Of a DNA stretch of 64,000 nt, positions 7,940 to 24,173 are shown piece after piece. Each line of letters opens with the position of its first letter. Within the stretch, counting starts at the first letter, position 1. Source of the stretch: CAVXFS01 sp963761115 (GTDB lineage Bacteria; Pseudomonadota; Gammaproteobacteria; Burkholderiales; Gallionellaceae); assembly GCA_963761115.1 (NCBI GenBank), contig CAVXFS010000003.1, forward strand, positions 248,001-312,000, given 5' to 3'. Below the pieces are notes generated by a model that saw nothing but the letters and a program-made list of their open reading frames with translations, searched no databases and was not told the origin of the DNA. A program made the translations under genes and the position numbers.

Positions 7940-9505
7940 ATGTCATCCAGCGTAAAGCATACTGATGCTGTGCCGGGAAAATTCGGGGCATTGCAGTTGT
8001 CCGCCATTTTTTGCGCGCTGGTCTGCGCCGCCTGGCTCCTGTATGCCAACAGATCTTTTTATCATGATGACGCGTACATCACATTGCGCTACGTGTGGAA
8101 TTTTCTCCACGGGAATGGCATCGTCTGGAATACAGGTGAATACGTTCAGGGCTATTCGAATTTCCTCCAGCTTGCGCTGGTCTCTGCACTTGGTTTTGCC
8201 GGAGTCGACCTGGTGGTGGCTTCCCGGATGATCGGTCTAATGGCTTTTGGCATGCTGATCCTGGTTTTATGGCTATTCATTCGTTTCTTCAGCCCCCGGA
8301 AAGACCTCGCGCACCTGCCGCTGATCTTCACCCTGTGTTCAGCCCCGATGATCATCTGGTCGATCGGCGGACTGGGTGAGACGCTGCTTGCACTGTTCTC
8401 CTCGACAGGCTGCCTGCTGTTCCTGGCTGCTTTGGATCACCCCGGCAATCGTCGCATGTTGGTGGCAAGCGGTATTTGCCTGGCACTGGGCTATATTTCG
8501 CATCCGGATGGTCTGGTATTCGTCGGCCTTTCTCTGCTCTGGCTGCTGGGTACCTGGAAATCGCGGCCGCTGCAGAGTGCTGTTGCATTTGCCCTTCCCT
8601 GCCTGCTCATTCTGGGGCTCTACACGCTTTGGCTATTCTTTTATTACGGTGACATCGTACCCAACACCTTCTACGCCAAGGCAAGCAACTTCACCATTGG
8701 CCGGCTGGCCAGCGGGTGGCGCTACATCCTGAGTTACACTCTGCAAGCCCCGTACTTGCCGATCCTGGTAGTGGCCGCCCTGATATCCGGATTGGCGACC
8801 AGAAAACTGCTGTGGAATGCAAAGTTGACCTACCTTGCGCTGATCATTTCAGCCTACAGTGCTTTCATCGTGTTCATTGGCGGTGACCATATGCGGACAT
8901 TCCGTTTGGTGCTGCCGCTGATCGTACCGTTAAGCTACATGCTTTATCTGTTGCTTGACTCCCTGTTCGATACCTCGAAGCGGAATGCGATTTTGGTGAT
9001 CACCGTCGTTGCATTGTTGCTTTGCGGATTGCAACCATGGCAGTTTCTGCTCAATCCCAAGGTCGAAGATCCGGCTGCAAGGATCGGGACCCTGATAGGA
9101 AAATACATCTCCTACGCATGGCCCAAAGGATCACTCATCGCCCTCAATACTGCAGGCTCAGTTCCCTTTTACGCGCCGCAAGACCGCTTCATCGATATGC
9201 TGGGTTTGAACGATCGGCATATCGCAAAGCGGCATATCGATAAAATCGAATTACCCAAGCAAAAACGTGCCGGACATTTGAAAGGCGATGGCAGCTATGT
9301 GCTTTCCAGAGAACCGGATTTCATTATCATTGGGCCGGCCGAAGGGACCATCATTTCAAACCCATGGTTTCTGTCGGATCTGGAAATGGGCCGCGATCCG
9401 CGTTTTTTTCAACATTATGCATTCCATCGGGATTTGCTCGATCTGCCGGAAGACAATGGTCAACGGTCAGAGATCCTGTTCTCATACTATCGGCGGGTAA
9501 ATTGA
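7940..9505 (+). CDS. GT-C type membrane glycosyltransferase-like protein
   Basis: A 521-residue polytopic protein with about ten to twelve membrane segments. Near the N-terminus, the first external loop has HDDAYITLRYVWN followed by GNGIVWNTGEYVQGYSN. This matches the Asp-Asp loop of GT-C enzymes that use polyprenyl-phosphate sugars, closest in pattern to AftB-like arabinofuranosyltransferases. The C-terminal 120 residues are soluble and probably periplasmic. The gene lies 48 bp after the acyltransferase, so both may act on the same glycan. Fold assignment rests on the motif and topology; the sugar and acceptor are unknown. Confidence 0.7.
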   Translation: MSSSVKHTDAVPGKFGALQLSAIFCALVCAAWLLYANRSFYHDDAYITLRYVWNFLHGNGIVWNTGEYVQGYSNFLQLALVSALGFAGVDLVVASRMIGLMAFGMLILVLWLFIRFFSPRKDLAHLPLIFTLCSAPMIIWSIGGLGETLLALFSSTGCLLFLAALDHPGNRRMLVASGICLALGYISHPDGLVFVGLSLLWLLGTWKSRPLQSAVAFALPCLLILGLYTLWLFFYYGDIVPNTFYAKASNFTIGRLASGWRYILSYTLQAPYLPILVVAALISGLATRKLLWNAKLTYLALIISAYSAFIVFIGGDHMRTFRLVLPLIVPLSYMLYLLLDSLFDTSKRNAILVITVVALLLCGLQPWQFLLNPKVEDPAARIGTLIGKYISYAWPKGSLIALNTAGSVPFYAPQDRFIDMLGLNDRHIAKRHIDKIELPKQKRAGHLKGDGSYVLSREPDFIIIGPAEGTIISNPWFLSDLEMGRDPRFFQHYAFHRDLLDLPEDNGQRSEILFSYYRRVN

Positions 9506-9648
9506 CCTTCCTGTCTCGATTGAATTTTTCGTGCAAAAGACGCAGAGATTTTCCGTGTGGATAACAAATAATCTGCTGTTAAATTGCGGTTGACACATTC
9601 ATAACCCCGGTAATTGCAGGGGACATATCATTTTCTGATGATTCGAAC

Positions 9649-11553
9649 ATGAAATTCTCCCTTGACGCCGGTTACGTAAAACGATTTGTCCCGGCGGCGA
9701 TCGTGTTGTTCGGTGTTGCGGTTGCGACAGGCGCCTTCCTGCAAGCTCTGAACTTCCCGTTTACCAATACCGGGGATGACGATATCTACGTCGTCAATAA
9801 CGTGAAGCTGGCGAGCCTGCACCTGGCCGACTTGTGGCGGTTATTTGTCGAGCCGTACAACCAGTATGAGTTCCTGCCGTTGCGGGACCTGTCTTACTGG
9901 TTCGATATATCCCTGTTTGGCATGACGCCTGCAGCGTTCCGGCTGCACAGTATCTTCCTGTACGTGATCTGCTGTCTGCTGGTGTATGCAACCACCCTGA
10001 GCCTGTGGCGCTATTTCAAGCCCGGGCAAGCGGCGAGCGCGCCGTGGGTTGCGGCAACGGTTGCAGCGTTGTTCGCGCTGCATCCTTCACATGTTGAGGC
10101 GGTGGTATGGATCAGCTGCCGCAAGGATGTGCTGTCCGGCATGTTCTCGATGCTTGCCATATGGCTTGCGCTGGTTGCCCGGCGTGAGCATGGCCTGGCA
10201 CCGTGGCTCGCAGGTGCGGCCTTGATCGCCCTGGTTGCGGCGATACTCTCGAAAGCCACTGTTGTTATGGTTGCGCCTGTAATTGCCATCCTCTGGTTTT
10301 TGATCTGGCGCGATATGCCCGACAGATCCGGGAAGCGTAAAACTTTTTTGTTGTGGCCGCTTTCCAGTCTGTTGCTGGCCGCCGCATTCGCCACGATTTT
10401 CATGGGGCACAGCACGGTGCGGCTGCCGGCCTACTTCGGCATCGAGGCGTACACGCGTGCGTTAGCCATTATGGGATGGATGGTTCGTCTTGCCGTTACC
10501 CCGGAGAGCCGCCATTACTATTATCCGGTGTTCGAGGATCCGTGGTTCTGGGGCATGGTGGTTCTGGGCGTGACGGTATTGCTTGCCGGTATTGCAGGCA
10601 TGGTGCTGCTGTTGCGCCGGCGCTCACTGGAAGGATACGCACTGCTTGTGTTCGTGTTGCTTTGCATGCCCTATACCTATTTCCTGCCTTACGTCACCAA
10701 CTCACTGGTCACCGACCGCTTCCTGTTCCTTGCACTGTGGCCGGTCTTGCTGTTGCTGGTCGCGCTGGTCTGGCGCTTGCATCCATGGATACGGGTCGTA
10801 CTGCTGCTGAGCATCTTGCTGCCATGGACCTGGCAATTATTCGAGCGGCCCAACGACTGGCTGACAGCGGAAACGTTGCTGGACCGCGATATGCGAACTT
10901 ACCCGGGTTACTACCTGCTGGCCACGCGCAAGATATTGTGGGAACACGGACCGGAGGGATTGACGCAGGATGCCTACCAGATCGCCAGCAAAATAACGGA
11001 TCCGGAGATCAGAAACATAATGGTCAAGTTCGTCAGGGTTGACCGGGCCGTGAATGAGGCTACGACCAGCAGCCTGCCGCAAACGATTGCTTATCTGCAG
11101 GACCTGGAATCCGACCTGGTAAATATACCTGCCCGGGCCAGATGGAACACGCCGCTGTTGATCCCGTTCGCAAGTTCCAAAAAGGTGCTTGAAAGTGAAT
11201 GGTTGAAACTGGCCTGGAAATTCCCCCGGGACTGGTCGGTGCGCTATAACGCAGGGGTCTGGCTGCTGGATGGCAGGAAATACGGGATTGCGGCAACCAA
11301 CCTGAGGGCTGCTGCCGAGTCCCCGCAATTACCCGCAAATGTTCGAGGCAAGACGCTCAAATACCTGGGCTGGGCACTGCTGAAAAGCGGGCATCCAGTC
11401 GAAGCAGAGATGCCATTGCTGTCTGCGCTGGACCAGGTCCCGCCGGATCCTGAAGCAAGTTGTTTGCTCACGGAGGTATATCGGCATACTGGGCAAACGG
11501 AAAAGGCCGCACAAACTGACATGAACTGCCAAAAACGGCAAGGAATGAATTGA
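9649..11553 (+). CDS. Membrane protein with GT-C-like domain and C-terminal TPR-like region
   Basis: The 634-residue product has an Asp-rich first periplasmic loop (TNTGDDDIYVVNNVKLAS), then FLPLRDLSYWFDISLFG and HPSHVEAVVWISCRKDVLSG. This pattern recurs in TMTC-like and bacterial GT-C proteins that carry TPRs. About ten membrane segments span residues 15-400; the last 200 residues are soluble and TPR-like. A protein or glycan glycosyltransferase role is inferred from the pattern only. It follows the preceding gene by 143 bp with a TTGACA at 9590-9595 in between, so it may have its own promoter. Confidence 0.65.
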   Translation: MKFSLDAGYVKRFVPAAIVLFGVAVATGAFLQALNFPFTNTGDDDIYVVNNVKLASLHLADLWRLFVEPYNQYEFLPLRDLSYWFDISLFGMTPAAFRLHSIFLYVICCLLVYATTLSLWRYFKPGQAASAPWVAATVAALFALHPSHVEAVVWISCRKDVLSGMFSMLAIWLALVARREHGLAPWLAGAALIALVAAILSKATVVMVAPVIAILWFLIWRDMPDRSGKRKTFLLWPLSSLLLAAAFATIFMGHSTVRLPAYFGIEAYTRALAIMGWMVRLAVTPESRHYYYPVFEDPWFWGMVVLGVTVLLAGIAGMVLLLRRRSLEGYALLVFVLLCMPYTYFLPYVTNSLVTDRFLFLALWPVLLLLVALVWRLHPWIRVVLLLSILLPWTWQLFERPNDWLTAETLLDRDMRTYPGYYLLATRKILWEHGPEGLTQDAYQIASKITDPEIRNIMVKFVRVDRAVNEATTSSLPQTIAYLQDLESDLVNIPARARWNTPLLIPFASSKKVLESEWLKLAWKFPRDWSVRYNAGVWLLDGRKYGIAATNLRAAAESPQLPANVRGKTLKYLGWALLKSGHPVEAEMPLLSALDQVPPDPEASCLLTEVYRHTGQTEKAAQTDMNCQKRQGMN

Positions 11554-11798
11554 TGAGGGGATGTGACAGCGATCAGGATTAATCCGGACTGGCAGCACTG
11601 TGGTGGAAACGCTTTCCGGAATTAAGGGAATCTATTTCCATCTTCGCAAAGCTTGAGGCCGCAAATAGGTTCCCATTTGCCCTGAGCATCCAGACAGGGT
11701 AACATTCCCGCCCTTTCGCTTTTGATTTGGTAGAGGGTTGCGGCGGCTTCATTGCCAGCAGTATCGCGCCTTCCTGAAATGTTTAGATGAGGTACTAA

Positions 11799-16478
<4,680 letters not shown>

Positions 16479-16479
<1 letters not shown>

Positions 16480-17942
16480 TGGGCAAACCAACCGGATTCA
16501 TGGAATTTGAACGATTGGGCGAGTCATACCTTCCAGTTGCAAAGCGGGTAAGGAATTATCAGGAATTCGTGCTGCACCTGGACGATGCGCAGGCTGCCGT
16601 GCAGGGCGCGCGTTGCATGGACTGCGGCATCCCGTTCTGCACCAGCGGCTGCCCGGTCAACAACATCATCCCGGACTGGAACGACCTGGTCTATCGCGGC
16701 AACTGGAAGCAGGCGCTGGAAGTACTGCATTCCACCAACAACTTTCCGGAAGTCACCGGTCGCATCTGCCCGGCGCCGTGCGAGGAAGCGTGCACGCTGA
16801 ACATCAACGATGACGCGGTGGGCATCAAGTCCATCGAACACGCCATCATCGACAAGGGCGGCGAGAACGGCTGGGTGGTGCCGCAACCGGCTGGACACAA
16901 GACCGGCAAAAAGATCGCCGTGGTCGGCTCCGGCCCCGCCGGCCTGGCGGCGGCGCAGCAACTGGCGCGCGTCGGCCACGATGTGACGGTGTTCGAGAAG
17001 AACGACCGCATCGGCGGCCTGCTGCGCTACGGCATTCCTGATTTCAAGCTGGACAAGCGCCTGATCGACTGGCGCATGGCGCAGCTGGAAGCGGAAGGCG
17101 TGAAGTTCCGGACCGGTACCTATATCGGCCGTGATGCGCCGGGCAAGGGTATCGCCAACGATGCGACGCAGACGATCACGCCAATAGAACTGCTGAAGAA
17201 ATTCGATGCCGCGATCCTGGCCGGTGGCGCGGAGCAGCCGCGCGATCTGCCGGTGCCCGGACGCGACCTGGCCGGTGTGCATTTTGCGCTGGAGTTTCTG
17301 ATCCCGCAGAACAAACAGGTGGCAGGTGAGGGCAAGAACCCGATCAGCGCCAAGGGCAAGCATGTGGTCGTCATCGGCGGTGGTGATACCGGTTCCGATT
17401 GTGTCGGCACGTCCAACCGCCACGGTGCGGCTTCGATCACCCAGATCGAGGTGATGCCGCGCGCGCCGGAGCATGAGAACAAGCCGATGATCTGGCCGTA
17501 CTGGCCGCTCAAACTGCGTACGTCCAGTTCGCATGAGGAAGGTTGCGAGCGCGACTGGGCGATTGCTACCAAGTCCTTTACCGGCAAAAACGGCAAGGTA
17601 ACCGGCCTCAAGGCGGTGCGCGTCGAATTCAAGGACGGCAAGATGGTGGAGATGCCGGGCAGCGAATTCGAGATCAAGGCCGACCTGGTATTGTTCGCGA
17701 TGGGCTTCACCAATCCCTTGCAGCAGGTGCTGGATGCGTTCGGCGTGGACAAGGATGCGCGCGGCAACGCGAAAGCAAGCACCGACGGCGCGGGTTGCTA
17801 TGCGACCAACGTGAACAAGGTATTTGCGGCAGGCGACATGCGCCGCGGCCAGTCGCTGGTAGTGTGGGCGATCCGCGAAGGCCGTCAGGCAGCGCGCGCA
17901 GTGGACGAGTTCCTGATGGGCAGCTCGGTGTTGCCCCGCTGA
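16479..17942 (+). CDS. gltD: Glutamate synthase small subunit
   Basis: GltD passes electrons from NADPH through FAD and two [4Fe-4S] clusters to GltB. The 487-residue protein has the N-terminal cysteine clusters (CMDCGIPFCTSGCPVNN and CPAPCEEAC), a first dinucleotide fold at VVGSGPAGLAAAQQLARVGH and a second at VVIGGGDTGSDCVGT. The start overlaps the gltB stop (TAATG), so the two subunits are translationally coupled. No frameshift is seen. It is followed by a stem-loop repeat before hemE. Confidence 0.96.
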
Positions 17943-17952
17943 ACGTCATAGC

Positions 17953-18010
17953 GGGTAGCTCGTAGCCTGTAGCTGGTAGCAAAACCAAGGCTCGGCTACC
18001 AGCTACAAGC
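17953..18010. repeat. Intergenic stem-loop repeat, copy A
   Basis: Two 16-base arms, GCCTGTAGCTGGTAGC (17965-17980) and GCTACCAGCTACAAGC (17995-18010), pair with one mismatch around a loop starting AAAACC. A T-run follows at 18018-18023. A related element sits at 42787-42833, sharing GGTAGCAAAACC in the left half and an AGCTACAAGCT end. Both copies directly follow a stop codon and precede a same-strand gene. This looks like a dispersed repeat that may also act as an attenuator or terminator. Confidence 0.6.
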
Positions 18011-18052
18011 TCTCAAATTTTTTGATTTTGTAAACGGTAGATAGAGAAAACA

Positions 18053-19117
18053 ATGAACTTCAAACTGAAAAACGACACCTTCCTGCGCGCGCTGCTGCGC
18101 CAGCCGACCGATTACACGCCGGTATGGATGATGCGCCAGGCCGGACGTTATTTGCCGGAGTACTGCGCCACACGCAAGCGCGCGGGCAGTTTCCTCAGCC
18201 TGTGCAAGAATCAGGACATGGCGACGGAAGTGACCCTGCAGCCGCTGGATCGCTTCCCGCTGGATGCAGCCATCCTGTTTTCCGACATCCTGACGGTGCC
18301 GGATGCGATGGGTCTGGGCCTGTACTTCGCCGAGGGCGAAGGGCCGAAATTCGAACGCCCGCTGCGTGACGAGGCGGCGATCAAGGCGTTGCGCGTGCCG
18401 GACATCGGCAGCGAATTGAAGTACGTCACCGATGCCGTAGCGCAGATTCGCAAGGCGCTGGACGGACGCGTACCCTTGATCGGTTTTTCCGGCAGCCCAT
18501 GGACATTGTCCTGCTACATGGTCGAAGGCGGAGGCAGCGACGACTACGCCAAGGTGAAGACCCTGATGTACACGGAACCGAAGCTGATGCACCACATCCT
18601 CGAGGTGACCGCGCAGTCAGTGATCGCTTACCTCAATGCGCAGATCGAGGCCGGCGCACAGTCGGTGATGATATTCGACTCCTGGGGCGGGGCGCTGTCG
18701 CATGCCGCTTACCACGAGTTCTCGCTGCCCTATATGCAGCGCATCGTGGACGGCCTGATCAAGGAAAAGGACGGCGTCCGCATCCCCAACGTGGTGTTCA
18801 CCAAGGGCGGCGGTTTGTGGATAGACAGCATCGCCGGCATCGGTTGCGATGCGGTGGGGCTGGACTGGACCATGGACATCGGCGTGGCGCGGCAGAAGGT
18901 CGGCGACAAGGTGGCGCTGCAGGGCAATCTCGACCCGACGATACTGTTCGCCACGCCGGAAGTCATCCATGCGGAAACCGAGAAGGTGCTCGCCAGCTAT
19001 GGTTACGGCAGTGGCCACGTGTTCAACCTGGGACATGGCATCTCCCAGTTCACCAATCCGGATAATGCGGCTGCATTGGTGCAGGCGGTGCATGAGCTGA
19101 GCCGCAAGTATCACTAG
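18053..19117 (+). CDS. hemE: Uroporphyrinogen decarboxylase
   Basis: HemE removes four carboxyl groups from uroporphyrinogen III to give coproporphyrinogen III in haem synthesis. The 354-residue product matches the family length. It has the N-terminal active-site motif WMMRQAGRYLPEY and the GFSGSPWTLSCYMVEGGGS segment. It supplies the substrate for hemN, located 19 kb away in this window, and haem demand is high given the cytochromes encoded nearby. Confidence 0.96.
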   Translation: MNFKLKNDTFLRALLRQPTDYTPVWMMRQAGRYLPEYCATRKRAGSFLSLCKNQDMATEVTLQPLDRFPLDAAILFSDILTVPDAMGLGLYFAEGEGPKFERPLRDEAAIKALRVPDIGSELKYVTDAVAQIRKALDGRVPLIGFSGSPWTLSCYMVEGGGSDDYAKVKTLMYTEPKLMHHILEVTAQSVIAYLNAQIEAGAQSVMIFDSWGGALSHAAYHEFSLPYMQRIVDGLIKEKDGVRIPNVVFTKGGGLWIDSIAGIGCDAVGLDWTMDIGVARQKVGDKVALQGNLDPTILFATPEVIHAETEKVLASYGYGSGHVFNLGHGISQFTNPDNAAALVQAVHELSRKYH

Positions 19118-19222
19118 AAACCGTTTGCAGGTCACTGCGCTTGCCGGGTACGGGATCTCCAGCTACTGGCGGTGCGTTCCGGCGCCTGTGCGAGTGATAT
19201 TTCCAGCATCGCCCGGACCGAT

Positions 19223-19261
19223 GCAAAAGCCGCGGGCCTACCCTGCGGCTTTTGCTTTTTT
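19223..19261 (+). terminator. Rho-independent terminator downstream of hemE
   Basis: GCAAAAGCCGC (19223-19233) and GCGGCTTTTGC (19245-19255) form an 11-bp perfect stem followed by six T. It lies about 105 bases after the hemE stop. Confidence 0.8.
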
Positions 19262-19380
19262 GAACGGAACAGAAGTGGTCGGTGCTTCATTTCGGGCGCA
19301 ATTTCGAACCCTCGCCGGGCTGGTTTTGCGGGCTGTTCCGGGTGCAAGGCCGGTAAAAAAACTGCTTGCCGTTCATGGGG

Positions 19381-19580
19381 TTTTACACAGCCTCCCATTA
19401 ACACGAGTCGTGCGCGAAGTTTTCCTGGAGAAAAAATAGGTTAATTCATAACCTGATGGTTTTATGGGGGTTATTTTATGCTTACGAATTGAGCTAGCGA
19501 CCGAAACCGTATATGTGCATTACACTTAATAAAACTGTAACGGGGTTATACACACGATTATCCACAGCATGTGTGGACAA
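19381..19580. promoter_or_regulatory. Cluster of DnaA-box-like sites
   Basis: A perfect DnaA box TTATCCACA is at 19558-19566 and the TTATNCACA-class box TTATACACA at 19546-19554. One-mismatch variants are TGTGGACAA (19572-19580, reverse), TGTGCATTA (19514-19522, reverse) and TTTTACACA (19381-19389). They sit beside an AT-rich stretch. The three strongest lie within 35 bp. This may be a DnaA regulatory region for priA, a DnaA-titration site or an origin-like region; no dnaA gene is in the window. Confidence 0.5.
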
Positions 19581-19650
19581 CAAAAAATATGCAGTCAGGT
19601 CAAACTGCTTAGCGCACCTTTACAGAATTCGCCGGAGAAAGAATCACTAA

Positions 19651-21830
<2,180 letters not shown>

Positions 21831-21944
21831 AGTGTGCGCACGATTCGAACTTCCCGCTCCGACCGATCCTGTCCATGCAAGAGAGGTTCGGGTGACAGGT
21901 GATGATCCCGATGAGTCAGGGATCCCTATTTTCTCCAAGGCGAT

Positions 21945-22727
21945 ATGATCAAACCGATAGCTTCCAACATGCCCTGGCTCAACCTGCCCAACCTGCCGAA
22001 ACCCATCAAGGCGCTTTTTATCGGCTACCTGCTGGTAGCCGGCCTCGGGCTGTGCATGGCCGGACTGCAAATCATGATGACATACGGGCATGGCATGACA
22101 GAAGGCAAGCCAAGGATTTCCGAGAAGGATATCGCGTATAACTATTACGGCAACCGTAACGGCAGCAAGCTGGAAACCATGCTCACCGGGGCAATGAAAG
22201 ACATGGGAACACCGGAAGCACGCATGGATATCATTCAATGGGTGCGCAATGGCGCTCCCAAGGCCGAGTGGGAATCCCAAATGAAAGATGTATTCGCGCA
22301 AAATTGCGTTAGGTGCCACAGCGTGATACCGGGCATACCCGATTTCACCAGTTTCGAGGAGGTCAAGAAGATGGCCCAGATCGATGAAGGCAAAAGCATC
22401 CAGTCGCTGACCCGCGTGTCGCACATCCACCTGTTCGGCGTCAGCTTCATCTTCTTCTTCGTGGGGTTCATCTTCAGCTTTGCGGTGGGCGTACCGGGTT
22501 GGCTGAAGATACTGGCGATCGTCACGCCATTCGGCTTCCTGATCCTGGACGTGCTGTCCTGGTGGCTGTCCAAATGGAACCCCAATTTTGCATGGCTTAC
22601 TATCATCGGTGGTTTCGGCTACAGCGTGGCATCCGCATTAATGTGGTTCACCAGCATGTACCAGATGCTGGTGATGTCGCGCAACGGGAAAATATACGGC
22701 AATGCATGGGAGGCTGACCTGGAATAG
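21945..22727 (+). CDS. Membrane-anchored c-type cytochrome-like protein
   Basis: A 260-residue protein with one N-terminal membrane segment (about 20-47), a periplasmic stretch with a single haem-attachment motif in AQNCVRCHSVIPG, then three C-terminal membrane segments from about residue 165. A His-rich stretch (VSHIHLFG) at the start of the second segment could supply haem ligands. I do not recognise a named family. The layout suggests a quinol- or cytochrome-linked electron-transfer protein. AAGG precedes the ATG. It is followed by a sensor kinase on the same strand, about 130 bp on. Confidence 0.7.
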   Translation: MIKPIASNMPWLNLPNLPKPIKALFIGYLLVAGLGLCMAGLQIMMTYGHGMTEGKPRISEKDIAYNYYGNRNGSKLETMLTGAMKDMGTPEARMDIIQWVRNGAPKAEWESQMKDVFAQNCVRCHSVIPGIPDFTSFEEVKKMAQIDEGKSIQSLTRVSHIHLFGVSFIFFFVGFIFSFAVGVPGWLKILAIVTPFGFLILDVLSWWLSKWNPNFAWLTIIGGFGYSVASALMWFTSMYQMLVMSRNGKIYGNAWEADLE

Positions 22728-22859
22728 GTGCAGGACATTTTCCCTGCCTGAAGATTCTTTGCACAGTCAGACGGCGATTGGTATCCTTGCCAATTGCCGG
22801 ATCATCAATATATGCAGGCCTGGATCACCCCGCTCCCACTCACTTGCTTACGGACGTGT

Positions 22860-24173
22860 ATGGTCAAGCATCATCTCAAGAATATTTTAGGTTCCCCGCG
22901 TGGGACGATGTACCTGATCGCCTTGCTGATCCTGGCGTCAGAGTTCCTGATCATGGGGTTGATAGAAATCGTTTTAAAACCGAAATTCGGTGCAAATGTC
23001 CCGGATTACTTCTGGGACATCCTGGATCCGCTGTTGCTGATCCTGATCGTTACGCCCTGCATCTATGTCCTGGCCGTGAAGCCGCTGGAAAAGCAGCGGC
23101 TATTGCTTCAGCAGCAATACAAGGAACTGAGCATCACTGCGGTCACTTTCGAATCCCGGGAAGGCGTGACCGTGACCGATGCCAACAACAAGATACTCAG
23201 GGTCAATCGCGCATTCACGGAGATAACCGGCTATAGCAACGAGGAAGCAATCGGGAAGACGCCGGCGATCCTCCAGTCGGGCCGCCATGACAAGGAGTTC
23301 TACCGCAACATGTGGCATGTGCTGGAGCGGGACGGATTCTGGAGCGGCGAGGTCTGGAACCGCAACAAGAGCGGCAAGGTATATCCGGAGTGGTTGACCA
23401 TCACCGCAGTTATCGGCACCGACGGGCAAGTCGCCAACTATGTCGGCATCTTCTCGGACATCTCCGAGCGCAAGGCCGGCGAGGAACAATTGCGCAAACT
23501 CACGGCCCATATCCAGACGGCGCGCGAGGAAGAGAAGACCCGCATCGCACGCGAGATCCACGACGATCTTGGCGGAACCCTGACTGCACTCAAGATGGAG
23601 ACCTACAAGCTGACGGGTAAGCTGTCCGGCAACACGGAAACGGTGCCGTTGCTCGAAAATGTCGAGTCGATGACGCAACTGCTCGACAACGCGGTGGGCG
23701 TCACCCGGCGCGTCATCAGCGACCTGCATCCGAGCATACTCGACGATCTCGGCCTGGTGGCGGCGCTGGAATGGCAGTGCGCGCAGTTCCACAAACGCAC
23801 CGGCATCGCCTGCGAGGTCATCTGCGCTGACGACAGGGACGAAGAACAGAAACTGGACAAGACCGTCGCGATCAACCTGTTCCGTATCGCCCAGGAAGCG
23901 CTGACCAATGTGTCCCGGCATTCCGGTGCAACCCAGGTGCATGTCGAATTCCACCAGGATGAGGAAGAGATCATCCTGTGCACCAGCGACAACGGTCGCG
24001 GCCTGCCCGAAGGTCACGCAATCGCCCAGAATTCCTATGGCGTGCGCGGCATGCGCGAGCGTGTCGCGCAACTTGAAGGCGAGATCAGGTTCGACAAACC
24101 GTCTGGCGGGGGGTTGCGCGTAACGGTGATCGTGCCGCTCTCTGGCGGTCACATCAGCGAGGACACGGCATGA
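22860..24173 (+). CDS. PAS-domain sensor histidine kinase (NarX/HisKA_3 type)
   Basis: The protein (437 residues from this start) has two membrane segments near the N-terminus with a short periplasmic loop, then a PAS domain (about 95-210, including EGVTVTDANNKILRVNRAFT). A HisKA_3 dimerisation domain follows with the phospho-acceptor His in AREIHDDLGGTLTALK, and an ATPase domain with N-box FRIAQEALTNVSRHSG and G-box SDNGRGLP. The start is uncertain: ATG at 22812 is also in frame. It overlaps the response regulator by ATGA, so the two form a pair. The PAS sensor and neighbouring cytochrome suggest redox or respiratory sensing, but the signal is not known. Confidence 0.9.
   Translation: MVKHHLKNILGSPRGTMYLIALLILASEFLIMGLIEIVLKPKFGANVPDYFWDILDPLLLILIVTPCIYVLAVKPLEKQRLLLQQQYKELSITAVTFESREGVTVTDANNKILRVNRAFTEITGYSNEEAIGKTPAILQSGRHDKEFYRNMWHVLERDGFWSGEVWNRNKSGKVYPEWLTITAVIGTDGQVANYVGIFSDISERKAGEEQLRKLTAHIQTAREEEKTRIAREIHDDLGGTLTALKMETYKLTGKLSGNTETVPLLENVESMTQLLDNAVGVTRRVISDLHPSILDDLGLVAALEWQCAQFHKRTGIACEVICADDRDEEQKLDKTVAINLFRIAQEALTNVSRHSGATQVHVEFHQDEEEIILCTSDNGRGLPEGHAIAQNSYGVRGMRERVAQLEGEIRFDKPSGGGLRVTVIVPLSGGHISEDTA

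Larger units (their letters stand above)
19118..19650. other. 533-bp hemE-priA intergenic region without a supported gene
   Basis: Short open frames here (for example near 19125-19440, both strands) have no family features and no good start signals. What the region does hold is a terminator (19223-19261), an AT-rich stretch (about 19430-19550) and a cluster of DnaA-box-like 9-mers (19381-19580), listed separately. A stretch near 19355-19380 (AAAACTGCTTGCCGTTCATGG) resembles one near 28230 in another gene-free region. Confidence 0.6.

Noticed and set aside
9556..9564. Single perfect DnaA box (reverse TTATCCACA) between the two GT-C genes
   Set aside because: An isolated 9-mer is expected by chance at this scale and has no neighbouring boxes.
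19125..19444. Three overlapping open frames after hemE
   Set aside because: They run across a terminator and carry no motif or start signal.
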